Source: a virus. Taken from it: DNA of 25,139 bases. The notes under the pieces are model-generated. The model worked only from the letters and a program-made list of their open reading frames with translations, made no database searches and was not told where the DNA came from. Numbering within the stretch: position 1 is the first letter of the stretch; every line of letters starts with the position of its first letter. Of this stretch, positions 17,066 through 25,139 are shown piece after piece. Where the stretch lies: positions 1-25,139 of the IMG/VR virus record IMGVR_UViG_3300030329_003268; one strand, given 5' to 3'. The translations under genes were made by a program, and so were the position numbers.

Positions 17066-18235
17066 ATGGAGGGAATAATAAGAAATATACGTTTAACACC
17101 AAGTGGTAACATAAGTAAAAGAAGCCATAGCGTTAAAGTGATTGTAAGTGCTACAGAAAATAGTTCTATTAGATTATTCGTTAAAAACGCTGCGGGTAAT
17201 TATTATAATTTTACTAGTAATGCTTTCGCTTCTGGTTTTAGTTATTTTAAATATGATTTTACTTCAAATCATGTACTTAAAAAACCCGTGGAAATACCGA
17301 GTGTATCTTCTAACGATACATATACATTTGAAATAATTGCTGTAAAGTCTACTATAGCTAATTCTACGACGCCTCAAGGATTTTCTCAAACTATCAGCCA
17401 ATATGTAGATTCAGACGCGGTTTTTCAATTAGCAACAGATACATCTGGAGACTTTTCCTCTTTTCCATCTAATGTAACAAGTACAAACTCACCTATTGTT
17501 GAAACAAATAAAAGATTATCTATAGATTGGACAGTAACAGCTCAAGCTGCTATTACAGGTAGTGCTTTGTCTATAGTTAGACAACCTCTTATAGGAGATT
17601 TTTATACACAAACAAGTGCTTATACTGCTAATGGAAGTGGTAGTAGCGCTACATCTTTAGTGTTAGATAGTGTAAGTGGTTTACATCCTGGTATGAAATT
17701 ATCATCAATTGATGGTACATATGATTCTAATTTAAGAACTATAACTAATGTAAATGGATCTACAAATACAGTTACTTTAAGTGGTAGCGCTTCTTGGGAT
17801 AATGATGAGCCTATTATATTTAGAGCATATGGCCCGGAATTAATGGGTTTGCATTCTGGAGTTAGAATACAGCCAGAAACACTATCTGTTACTTTGAAAC
17901 CAACTATAAAAGTTGTTAATGGGGCAACATCAAGTAGTACAGACGTTGTTCTTACTGATGTTACAGGTATAAGAGTAGGTGAAGGAATTACTTTAGTAAC
18001 GTCTCCAAGTATAGTTAGCGATGCAAACGTTTCTGTTGCTTCGATTGTTAGTTTTGCTGGTAAAGAAATAAGACTTTCTAGCGCCCAAAGTTTTAGACAT
18101 AAAGAAGTTTTAACACTTCAAGGAACATCTCAATCAGCAGATGTATCTTTAGATATAATAATTACAAAACAACCATTATCTAACACAAATATATATTTTG
18201 ATGTAGATAATATATTATCTTCATCAACCTCTTAA
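17066..18235 (+). CDS. beta-rich tail accessory / fibre-like protein with an internal duplication
   Basis: The gene encodes 389 residues, almost all short strands rich in Ser, Thr, Val and Asn, with few helices and no signal peptide. The N-terminal part (about 1-120) has SVKVIVSATENSSIRLFVKN and YNFTSNAF, looking like a small beta-sandwich. Two later segments, about 186-256 and 281-352, appear to be copies of one 70-residue domain. Each has a Gly/Ser-rich lead, a 'T/S-x-V-L-x-[DS]-V-[ST]-G-[LI]-x-x-G' turn (SLVLDSVSGLHPG and DVVLTDVTGIRVG), an inner strand with Ile-x-x-[IV] and a 'V-T-L-S / I-R-L-S' strand followed by [GS]-[SA]. It follows the stabilisation protein by two bases and precedes another small gene by three, so a virion tail part (fibre, cap or adhesin) is likely. 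The exact role is unknown. Confidence 0.72.
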   Translation: MEGIIRNIRLTPSGNISKRSHSVKVIVSATENSSIRLFVKNAAGNYYNFTSNAFASGFSYFKYDFTSNHVLKKPVEIPSVSSNDTYTFEIIAVKSTIANSTTPQGFSQTISQYVDSDAVFQLATDTSGDFSSFPSNVTSTNSPIVETNKRLSIDWTVTAQAAITGSALSIVRQPLIGDFYTQTSAYTANGSGSSATSLVLDSVSGLHPGMKLSSIDGTYDSNLRTITNVNGSTNTVTLSGSASWDNDEPIIFRAYGPELMGLHSGVRIQPETLSVTLKPTIKVVNGATSSSTDVVLTDVTGIRVGEGITLVTSPSIVSDANVSVASIVSFAGKEIRLSSAQSFRHKEVLTLQGTSQSADVSLDIIITKQPLSNTNIYFDVDNILSSSTS

Positions 18236-18238
18236 ATT

Positions 18239-18646
18239 ATGGCAATACAACAAATATATTTTGATAGTGATTCACAAATAAACGTTTCTGCTCAAATAGG
18301 AGATTACGCTTTTTATTTAAACGCGACCCCTAGTGATGATAAAGGTATAGAGTGGACAAGTACAGCGCCTACTTTATTTGGAGTAATTACAGAAATTGAT
18401 ACAAATTCATTTGGACCCTATATAAAAGTTGAAGATCAAGATGCAGACTTAATAACTTTAGGTTTTTTAACAAGTGGTACAATATTAACTCCTGCAGATG
18501 GTGATTTAATAATGTTCGCTAAAGATAATTCTATAAATAGATCTGGAATAAAAGGACACTATATGGAAGTTCAATTTTTTAATGATTCTAAAGCACATGC
18601 CGAACTATTCTCTGTAGGCTCTGAAATAACTAGTAGTAGTAAATAA
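18239..18646 (+). CDS. small conserved tail-associated structural protein
   Basis: The gene encodes 135 residues of mostly beta text. It has QIGDYAFYLNATPSD, FGVITEIDTNS, then PADGDLIMFAKDNSINRSGI (about 84-104). The C-terminus is GHYMEVQFFNDSKAHAELFS followed by VGSEITSSSK. The last two blocks form a pattern I associate with a small protein that recurs beside tail genes in phages of this layout ('KDN-x-x-N-x-S-x-x-x-G-Y-Y-x-E-V-x-F-x-N-x-S'). A small beta-barrel virion protein is the best guess; its exact site in the particle is not known to me. It starts ATGGCA three bases after the previous stop. A 41-base AT-rich gap follows with only a weak five-pair hairpin. Confidence 0.75.
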   Translation: MAIQQIYFDSDSQINVSAQIGDYAFYLNATPSDDKGIEWTSTAPTLFGVITEIDTNSFGPYIKVEDQDADLITLGFLTSGTILTPADGDLIMFAKDNSINRSGIKGHYMEVQFFNDSKAHAELFSVGSEITSSSK

Positions 18647-18687
18647 TTCACAAAAACTGTGATTATAAAAAGATAAAATACAATAAT

Positions 18688-19284
18688 ATGGCAAAAAAAA
18701 TAACCCCACTTAAACTTGAAAGAGGTACTCCTTTAAAAAGATTAAATTATACAACAGCACAAACAAGGAGTTTGATGAGTGAATTCGCTGGACTAAAAAG
18801 TGATTTTGCAGCAAATACGTTTGAAAATTTATACGCAGGTATAGTTAACCCATATGCTGACATGGAGAATGTTTTTGAAGAAGGTGAAATAGCTATGAAA
18901 GGTTATGAAGCTCAAAAAGATGTGTTAGCAGAAGGATTAGCAACAACTTTAGAGTCTCAAAGAACATCAGGAGGCGATATTAACATACAGGCTATAGCTA
19001 ATGCTTTAACAAAACAATCAAGAGATATATCTGCGAATATAGAACAACAAGAAGTAACTCAAAATAGACTCGCACAACAAGAGGCTAGTAGATTACAAGG
19101 TTTAGAAAGACAAGGTGAGCTACAAGCACAAATGATGCGTATAAAAGGAGCGGAAGATCAAAGAAATTTAAGATTACAACAACAACAAGCTTTATTAACA
19201 TTAGTTTCTGGTCAAATACAAGCAGGAAAAGCAGAGGATTACAAAACTAAAGGTTGGTTAAGTAAATTATTAAATATATTTTAG
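18688..19284 (+). CDS. coiled-coil internal virion (ejection-type) protein
   Basis: The gene encodes 198 residues. A short basic lead, MAKKITPLKLERGTPLKRLN, is followed by a helix with FENLYAGIVNPYADMENVFE (about 46-65). That motif recurs, in my recollection, in small Ala/Gln-rich virion proteins of this phage group. A long Gln/Ala/Glu helix covers about 70-175 (for example NIQAIANALTKQSRDISANI and RLAQQEASRLQGLERQGELQ), almost without Gly or Pro except one GGD turn. It ends in a basic-aromatic tail, TKGWLSKLLNIF. Length, helical content and position before the giant terminal protein recall small ejection proteins such as T7 gp14, but there is no sequence-level proof. The start ATGGCA is followed by a run of A that could cause polymerase slippage. 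The stop is TAG, the only one in the window, and the next start lies one base later. Confidence 0.7.
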   Translation: MAKKITPLKLERGTPLKRLNYTTAQTRSLMSEFAGLKSDFAANTFENLYAGIVNPYADMENVFEEGEIAMKGYEAQKDVLAEGLATTLESQRTSGGDINIQAIANALTKQSRDISANIEQQEVTQNRLAQQEASRLQGLERQGELQAQMMRIKGAEDQRNLRLQQQQALLTLVSGQIQAGKAEDYKTKGWLSKLLNIF

Positions 19285-19285
19285 A

Positions 19286-20761
19286 ATGGCAAAAAAGAAA
19301 AGCTCAACTACAGGTGTCATAGATATAACCGCTATGGGTAAAGCAGGGCAGATGACTGGTTTACAAACTTCTAAACAATCAGAATCTGATACTCCAAATA
19401 TAGTGAAACAAATTGGTAATTTTGCTCTTAGACAATATTTTAATGCTGTAGAGCATCAAAGAAAAGCAAGGGTTAATCATAGAAAAATATTTAATCCTTT
19501 ACTTGATAAAACACGTGATCTTGGAGATACTGGTGCAGTAAGTAGAATAGAAGCTTTAGCTGAAGATTACAAAGCTCAAAATAGGATATTAAACAATCCA
19601 ATAAACATGTTAATTCCATTTACTAAAAAATATAGAGATGCTGAGATAAGAAAAGATCAAATAGAACGATCATTACTTAGTATTGAGAACTCGTCTAAAC
19701 TAAGAACGGAAATGATTGAAAATGTTTCTTTAATAATAAATGGAGATAAAAAAAATGAAAAAGGAGATAAGATTGGTTTCGCGTCTCAAAGTACATCTAG
19801 TCAAATATTACATAGTAGCGCTTTAGCTTCAGGTGCTATTACAGATGCTACAATATATTTACCAAATGAAGATGGTGTTGAAGAAGCGTTTGTCGTTTTA
19901 TCGTTAACAGATTGGGATCCAAATACACCTGAAGTAGATGGATCTATTCCAAGCGTTTATGAAAATAGCGGTATTGTAAAAAGTGTTGATCATGATAACA
20001 ATAAAAGCACACCAGAAATTAAAGTTGTTAAATTTGATGATATGATAGCTAATGAGTTTTTTGCTGGAGAAAGTCAAGTTGTTACTAGAGATCATTATAA
20101 TACATTTATAGAAAACGCTGCAAATTTAGGTTATAGTGAAATGATGCTTGATATGAATAGTACAAAAGGAGTGAGTGTCAGAAAAACTTTTTATGAACAA
20201 GTAGATAATTGGAGTAATCATGATCTTGGAGATGAATTTTTTGGGGGAGAAATTACTATAGATGGCGTAACTAAAACTTACGCAGCTCATTTTATGGAAG
20301 GAATTGATAAAACATTAACAATTACAGACGCTAGTGGAAATGAAATAATAATCAATGAAAAATATTATGGCATGTTAGAGGGTATGAAAGCAGATTTTGC
20401 TAAAAATCCTGAAAAATATAGACAATTAGTAAAAAATCTTTCTTTAGTTGCAGCAGATCAAAACAATATAAGTGCTACTGTTGAACGTGAAGCCTACAAC
20501 AAAAGCAAAAAATCACCTAAATTTAGTTGGACACAAGCAAATAGAGTTAGAGATGATATTATGGATATTGTAAACGCAAACTCAGGTTCTTATATAGACA
20601 ATAACGGACATACTTGGGAATGGGATAGTACTATAAAAAAGTTTAAGAATCCAAATTATGGAATTAAAGAAGCAAAAGGATTATTAAAAAGTGATACACA
20701 TATTGATTATTACACTTATACATTAAGAAAAACTCCTAATTGGGGTAAACCTCGTCCATAA
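19286..20761 (+). CDS. putative internal virion / cargo protein of unknown fold
   Basis: The gene encodes 491 residues. The lead is basic and Ser/Thr-rich (MAKKKSSTTGVIDITAMGKA). A helical part follows at about 40-150 (NFALRQYFNAVEHQRKARVN, IEALAEDYKAQNRILN, KYRDAEIRKDQIERSLLSIE). The centre (about 180-300) is mixed alpha/beta and acidic, with VEEAFVVLSLTDWDPN and VKVVKFDDMIANEFFAG-like text. The last third is again helical, with a C-terminal HTWEWDSTIKKFKNPNYG and DYYTYTLRKTPNWGKPRP. I recognise no enzyme motif or family. Position between the coiled-coil protein and the giant protein, in one run of closely spaced genes, suggests a virion protein packaged with them. Other possibilities are an assembly chaperone or an inner core protein. 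The gene call is certain; the role is weak inference. Confidence 0.75.
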   Translation: MAKKKSSTTGVIDITAMGKAGQMTGLQTSKQSESDTPNIVKQIGNFALRQYFNAVEHQRKARVNHRKIFNPLLDKTRDLGDTGAVSRIEALAEDYKAQNRILNNPINMLIPFTKKYRDAEIRKDQIERSLLSIENSSKLRTEMIENVSLIINGDKKNEKGDKIGFASQSTSSQILHSSALASGAITDATIYLPNEDGVEEAFVVLSLTDWDPNTPEVDGSIPSVYENSGIVKSVDHDNNKSTPEIKVVKFDDMIANEFFAGESQVVTRDHYNTFIENAANLGYSEMMLDMNSTKGVSVRKTFYEQVDNWSNHDLGDEFFGGEITIDGVTKTYAAHFMEGIDKTLTITDASGNEIIINEKYYGMLEGMKADFAKNPEKYRQLVKNLSLVAADQNNISATVEREAYNKSKKSPKFSWTQANRVRDDIMDIVNANSGSYIDNNGHTWEWDSTIKKFKNPNYGIKEAKGLLKSDTHIDYYTYTLRKTPNWGKPRP

Positions 20762-20771
20762 AACTAATTAA

Positions 20772-23700
20772 ATGAAGAGATATAAACATCCAAACGGTTT
20801 TACATATACTGAAGAAGAGTTATTAGAAGCTGCTGCTAATGAAAATATGACTTTAGAAGAGTTTATTTCCAATAGAGGTTTAAAATTAATTACTGCTGAA
20901 ATGGATCCTATAAGTGTAGATGAAGGGGTAGTAGACGTAGCAAGTGTTGATAGCCCTATAAAAACTCCTAGTATAACACATCCAACAACAGAAGGGTTTT
21001 TAAACGCGGCATCTGCTGTTTTTACTCAAGAAGGTGATGTTGTTAAGTTTCTTAATAGTCATTATGATGAAAGTCAAGTTAGATTTGTAGAGGCTGAAGC
21101 TGGAAGAGATTCTGTAGAAGTTTTAATTGGTACTCAAAAAGAAGGGGAAGGAGAGGTTTTTAATTTAGCCTGGAAAGAAAAAAATAATGAACTTATATTT
21201 GAGGAAATTAAAGCCTATATAGATAGTCAAGGCGATATAAAACCTAGAACTATATACAACGACGGAGATGTTGAGGAGTTCGATAGTAAATCTTTTCACA
21301 CAATAGAAGATGGTAGAGAGGTAGGTGTTGATAAAACACAATTAATTGATGATTTAAGAGAAAAATTTCCTAAACAACAAACTGGTTTTACGTTTGAAAC
21401 TGGAGAAGATTCTACTTATTTAAAAGTAACAGCACCAAACGGAGAGGTTTTAGAAGGTAATAAAGTTACAGAATTAGATATAAAGAATTTTATAAATGAA
21501 AACTCAATGAATGATGATGAGTTGCAACTTATAAAAGATGATGAACTAACAGTAATAAGATCATTAGAGGAAAATTTATTAAATTTTAGTGTTGATTATA
21601 TTAATGAGAATTTCGCACCAATAATGGGTCAAATATCAGGAACCGAAAAAAATCCATTTAATTCGGTTAATAAATATTATTACGACAAAAAAGATAATAT
21701 ACAAAAAGCTTTTTTAGAAGAATATAATTTAAAAGTTGGTGGGGGCACGCATTCACTTACTGATAGACAAATAGATTTAGTATTTGACGAGGCTTGGAAC
21801 ACGTTGGTTCAAGCAGAAATTAGTACTTCGATCATGAGAACTTCAAAAGCGCTAGTTACTAGGTTGACAACCGATCCAGATGCTTATAAGTTATATATAG
21901 ATGGGTTAGAAAAAGACTTTAAAAATAGAAATTTTAAAGAAGGTAGTTTAGAAGCAAAAACCTATCTTCAATTTCAAGAGTTAATGAAGTTAAATCATGA
22001 TATTGCTACATTTATTGGTAGTGTAGAAAGTCAAGAATACAAAAATTTAGTAAATAAATCAACTGCATTAGAAAAAGAATATTTATCAAACTTTAATAAA
22101 TATATTAAGGGTGAGGGACGAGTTATGTTTGATGTTAATGGTAATAGAGTAAACCCTGAAAAAATATCAAAAGAAGATAAAGATAGTGGTTTAGCAAGTG
22201 GTAATATAGTTGACTTTGGTCAAGACGTAGATATTCATTATAATATGTTATTAAATTCATATTTAGTTGATAGCGAAGGATTACCTACTAATGATTGGGA
22301 TAAAACAAGAGTAGCTTTTGATTTGCATCTTGAAGATTATAATTTTCACAATACATTGGCTACTAAAAACAATATAACATTAACATTTAATTTAAACAAT
22401 AAGAATTATAAGAAAAAATATCCTAATGCTAATTATTTAGGTGGCCGTCCTGATATGTTAGTTGGAAGTAATCAATCTGCAGAAACATCCGCTGGACAAA
22501 GACCATTTGTTGGATTAGAAATGTATTTAGTGCCTAGGGCATTACGTGGTGGTACTATTCAACAACCTATGAAATTAACATGGACAGATGATGATGGTAA
22601 TACATACTTGTTAAACGATATAGTAACAACAAAGCAAGGAAGACACAAGTATTGGGATGCGAACACTAAAGAATTTGCTTCAATAGAAAAGATGTTTATT
22701 GTTCCAAAAGACGCTAGTTCTGAAGAATGGAAAACTTTAGTAAACAAAGGAGTTGTTATAAAAACAAAAGACAATAGAACTGATAGTGATGTTTGGGTGT
22801 TTGGATATAAAGACAACTTTAAAGTTAAAGGAAATAGTATAGCTACACTAGGAGAGATGCAACTTAGTGGTGATGACATGTTATTAATGAATTTGAACGT
22901 GCGTTATGACTTTGAAGATAACGAGTCTATTGAGACTTTTAACAGGAATCCAGAATCTTATTTGCAAAAATCGGATTTGTTTTGGGGACCAGGAGAAGTT
23001 GGTGTAGAAGGTGAAAAAAAAGGAGGTGGTAAATGGAGTTTACATATAGAGGGTGATGCACAAACGGGGTATTATTTTGATGATGATCCTGGTACTCAAT
23101 ATTGGGATGGGGAGGCTAGTCCAGAGTTTCAATTCCTTATGGAATCTTTAGATGCGTATAGAATAGATAGAAAAGACATGGCTGTTCAATCAGAGGCTTG
23201 GAAATTATTACATATGAATGTGGATCCTGGTTTTATGGAAAGAGATAAGGGGGATTTATATTTTAAAGGTGTTGCATTAATGATGCCTGGTAACTTTCAA
23301 ACTGCTGAAGCACAAATTCATAATTATAGTTTAGATGTTGATGCCAGAATCCAAACAGGTGGTGATTTAATAAATGAAATAAATGGTATAACACAACTAT
23401 TATATCCTGATAGAAAAGATCTTCACTTTGGAGGTCTTTCTAAATACCAGCAAGACAATTTAGAAATGGATTGGCAAGAAAAATTTGCTTATGGTATGGG
23501 TAGTTTTACACCTATGATAGCTGAGTTTGCACTTCTTGGCGCTGTTACAGGAGGAGTTTCTAGTTATGTTGGTTTAACAAGATTACTAGGTAACATGAGA
23601 AAAGTAGTATATGTTGCTAAAGTAGGAGGAAAAGGGTTTAAGGCTGGTCAAAGAATGTCTAAATTCCAAATGATGAACGCGGCTAAAGCGGCTGGTATGT

Positions 23701-25139
23701 CAGTAAAAGCGTTTAAAAAAGCAAAAGGTATTACTAAGGTTGCTGGGGGTTTTGCGAGTCAAGCTGGAGCTGTTTTAATAGGTGCTATTTTAGAAGAAGG
23801 TAAAATGCAATTAATGGATCCTATTTTTGGAGTTGACATGGGCGATGGAACTGGATTTGGATTCTATTTAGGTGGAAGCGCCGCGAGATGGTTAACACCT
23901 TTTAGATTCTCAAAAACAGGTATCGATTGGAAACTTATGGGAAATGTTTATCAAACAAGAATCCCATCAATTGGTTGGAAAGGTGTATCAAGTAAAGTTG
24001 TAGGTAATTATGCTCCTGGAATTGGTAATGTTTTTTTAGAAAGATTTGCTTTAGCTGGTATTGGGGGATTAGCCGGTTCTGAGGCAGCTTCAACTTTAAA
24101 CGCGTCAATAATGGATGCTATGGGATATAGAGATTTTACAACTTTTCTTGATGAACATTATAGTGGTTGGGAAAAATGGGGAGGACATGCTTTTGTAGAA
24201 ACATTACAATTTGCAGTTTTAGGATTAACGCATATGAAGAGACCAGATTTTATCTTTGGTTTGAAGCAAAAAAAGAAGTTTAGGGATAATATGATTAAAA
24301 AAAGAGATGAATATTTAATCGTAACAAAAGGTAAAAGAAAAATAAAAGATGCTAACGGTAGAAAACCTCATGAAGAAGGGTATATAACTACTTATAAAGA
24401 AACTAAAAGTATACCTGATAAAGGTAACGCCGCGAGAGGATATCACAAGTACGATGAACTAGCTGCGTTAGCTAATACTCAAATAAATACAATTATAAGT
24501 GCTCAAGCTTACACAGATATAAATTTCTTAGAAAGAAAATTTAATAGAGATTATAATAGATTTGCAAAAAGATTTAAAAGAGATCCTAAAAACGAAGGAA
24601 AAACTCCGTTTGAATTAACATTAACTAAAGATGGTTATTATAGAGACGCTGGAGGAGTTAAAAGAAAACTAACTGGTGGCCGTGTCGCGAAAGTAGATAA
24701 AAATCCAGAAACAGGAGAATGGGATATAATTACATTAGATTTAAGAAAAGTACAACCAGGAACAATGCCGCATGAGATATATCATGTTTTAATGAATAAA
24801 AAGTTTGTAAAAGATTTAAACTTAAGTAAAGAGCAAGCTAGAATAATTAATGATAAACTAATGCAAGCTTTATCACCTATTTTAGTAGAGAAATTTGGTG
24901 TAGATATAAAATTTGATAAACAAGGAAATCTTATAGGTTTCGAAGAGAGAGAGATAGTTGATTCGGAAGGGAGAATGCCAGGAGAAAAAGGTTATCAAAA
25001 AACAGTTATTCCTTTAGATGCGTTTACTAAGAAAGTAAAAAAAATATATGAAGAAATAAGACAAGATAAATCAACATTTCATGAAGAATATGTAACTAAT
25101 TTATTAGAACTTATATTAAATGATAAGGCTGGTTATGAA
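20772..25139 (+). CDS. giant virion protein with HExxH zinc-metallopeptidase motif, 3' end missing
   Basis: The frame is open from ATG at 20772 to the window edge: 1456 residues seen, more beyond. The N-terminus, MKRYKHPNGFTYTEEELLEA followed by NMTLEEFI, resembles a short helical module seen at the start of several large phage virion proteins. Residues about 40-900 are acidic mixed alpha/beta text. A hydrophobic, Gly/Ala-rich, membrane-interacting-looking region spans about 914-1150 (PMIAEFALLGAVTGG, AVLIGAILEEG, LAGIGGLAGSEAAS, LQFAVLGL). Then comes a basic helical part, and TMPHEIYHVLMN with H1334, E1335 and H1338, the HExxH zinc site. A possible third ligand is E1438 or E1439 in HEEYVTNLLELI. 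This architecture suits an ejected protein that crosses the envelope and cuts peptide bonds, comparable in place to T7 gp16 or the large cargo proteins of crAss-like phages. Substrate unknown. It starts ten bases after the previous stop, in the context attaaATG. Confidence 0.8.
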   Translation, partial: MKRYKHPNGFTYTEEELLEAAANENMTLEEFISNRGLKLITAEMDPISVDEGVVDVASVDSPIKTPSITHPTTEGFLNAASAVFTQEGDVVKFLNSHYDESQVRFVEAEAGRDSVEVLIGTQKEGEGEVFNLAWKEKNNELIFEEIKAYIDSQGDIKPRTIYNDGDVEEFDSKSFHTIEDGREVGVDKTQLIDDLREKFPKQQTGFTFETGEDSTYLKVTAPNGEVLEGNKVTELDIKNFINENSMNDDELQLIKDDELTVIRSLEENLLNFSVDYINENFAPIMGQISGTEKNPFNSVNKYYYDKKDNIQKAFLEEYNLKVGGGTHSLTDRQIDLVFDEAWNTLVQAEISTSIMRTSKALVTRLTTDPDAYKLYIDGLEKDFKNRNFKEGSLEAKTYLQFQELMKLNHDIATFIGSVESQEYKNLVNKSTALEKEYLSNFNKYIKGEGRVMFDVNGNRVNPEKISKEDKDSGLASGNIVDFGQDVDIHYNMLLNSYLVDSEGLPTNDWDKTRVAFDLHLEDYNFHNTLATKNNITLTFNLNNKNYKKKYPNANYLGGRPDMLVGSNQSAETSAGQRPFVGLEMYLVPRALRGGTIQQPMKLTWTDDDGNTYLLNDIVTTKQGRHKYWDANTKEFASIEKMFIVPKDASSEEWKTLVNKGVVIKTKDNRTDSDVWVFGYKDNFKVKGNSIATLGEMQLSGDDMLLMNLNVRYDFEDNESIETFNRNPESYLQKSDLFWGPGEVGVEGEKKGGGKWSLHIEGDAQTGYYFDDDPGTQYWDGEASPEFQFLMESLDAYRIDRKDMAVQSEAWKLLHMNVDPGFMERDKGDLYFKGVALMMPGNFQTAEAQIHNYSLDVDARIQTGGDLINEINGITQLLYPDRKDLHFGGLSKYQQDNLEMDWQEKFAYGMGSFTPMIAEFALLGAVTGGVSSYVGLTRLLGNMRKVVYVAKVGGKGFKAGQRMSKFQMMNAAKAAGMSVKAFKKAKGITKVAGGFASQAGAVLIGAILEEGKMQLMDPIFGVDMGDGTGFGFYLGGSAARWLTPFRFSKTGIDWKLMGNVYQTRIPSIGWKGVSSKVVGNYAPGIGNVFLERFALAGIGGLAGSEAASTLNASIMDAMGYRDFTTFLDEHYSGWEKWGGHAFVETLQFAVLGLTHMKRPDFIFGLKQKKKFRDNMIKKRDEYLIVTKGKRKIKDANGRKPHEEGYITTYKETKSIPDKGNAARGYHKYDELAALANTQINTIISAQAYTDINFLERKFNRDYNRFAKRFKRDPKNEGKTPFELTLTKDGYYRDAGGVKRKLTGGRVAKVDKNPETGEWDIITLDLRKVQPGTMPHEIYHVLMNKKFVKDLNLSKEQARIINDKLMQALSPILVEKFGVDIKFDKQGNLIGFEEREIVDSEGRMPGEKGYQKTVIPLDAFTKKVKKIYEEIRQDKSTFHEEYVTNLLELILNDKAGYE

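Noticed and set aside
18648-18662. Hairpin TCACA/TGTGA between two genes.
   Set aside because: Only five pairs, mostly weak, with no T-tract, so it is unlikely to act as a terminator.
22559-22879. 106-residue minus-strand frame within the giant gene.
   Set aside because: The plus-strand frame is continuous and protein-like here; the antisense text is low-complexity and isolated.

Overview
The window looks like one continuous virion-morphogenesis module of a tailed, most likely short-tailed (podovirus-type) phage of a Bacteroidota host. The closest familiar layout is that of crAss-like phages and their relatives. All genes lie on the + strand and are packed tightly. The DNA is visibly AT-rich: Leu is mostly TTA, Arg mostly AGA, and almost every stop is TAA. 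No start codon has a recognisable Shine-Dalgarno sequence, and nearly every ATG has A at -3 in an AT-only context, as expected for a Bacteroidota-type translation system. The standard code fits: reading frames of 800 to 1,950 codons are intact, with single TGA and TAG stops used as real stops. The assignment to phage and host is by family-level recognition; no search was possible.

Layout. 1-2955: the end of a GroES-like protein, a small helical protein in the place of a small terminase subunit, then the large terminase (TerL). 2958-8148: portal, acidic scaffold-like protein and major capsid protein, the procapsid set. 8149-9169: a strong terminator hairpin, a lysine/glutamate-rich protein of unknown role and a second hairpin. 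9170-17063: two head-tail connector or ring-type proteins, the second apparently carrying an extra beta-sandwich domain, then a 1954-residue tail stabilisation or 'muzzle' protein. 17066-18646: two beta-rich tail accessory proteins. 18688-25139: a coiled-coil protein, a 491-residue protein and a giant protein running off the right edge; these resemble internal virion (cargo or ejection) proteins by position and composition.

How they would work together (inference). The scaffold and capsid protein build a shell on the portal, and TerL pumps DNA in. The connector proteins and the stabilisation protein close the neck and form the short tail. The last three proteins would ride inside the capsid and enter the cell ahead of the DNA. 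The giant one has a hydrophobic, glycine-rich stretch and an HExxH zinc-metallopeptidase motif, which suit a membrane-crossing, peptide-cutting ejection protein.

No stretch over 300 bases is free of genes. I saw no tRNA, rRNA, CRISPR, insertion sequence, integrase, lysis or replication gene. The most interesting points are the beta-sandwich insertion in the connector gene, the HExxH motif in the giant right-end protein, the pair of C(UNCG)G hairpins bracketing one gene, and the apparent GroES-like gene next to the terminase.
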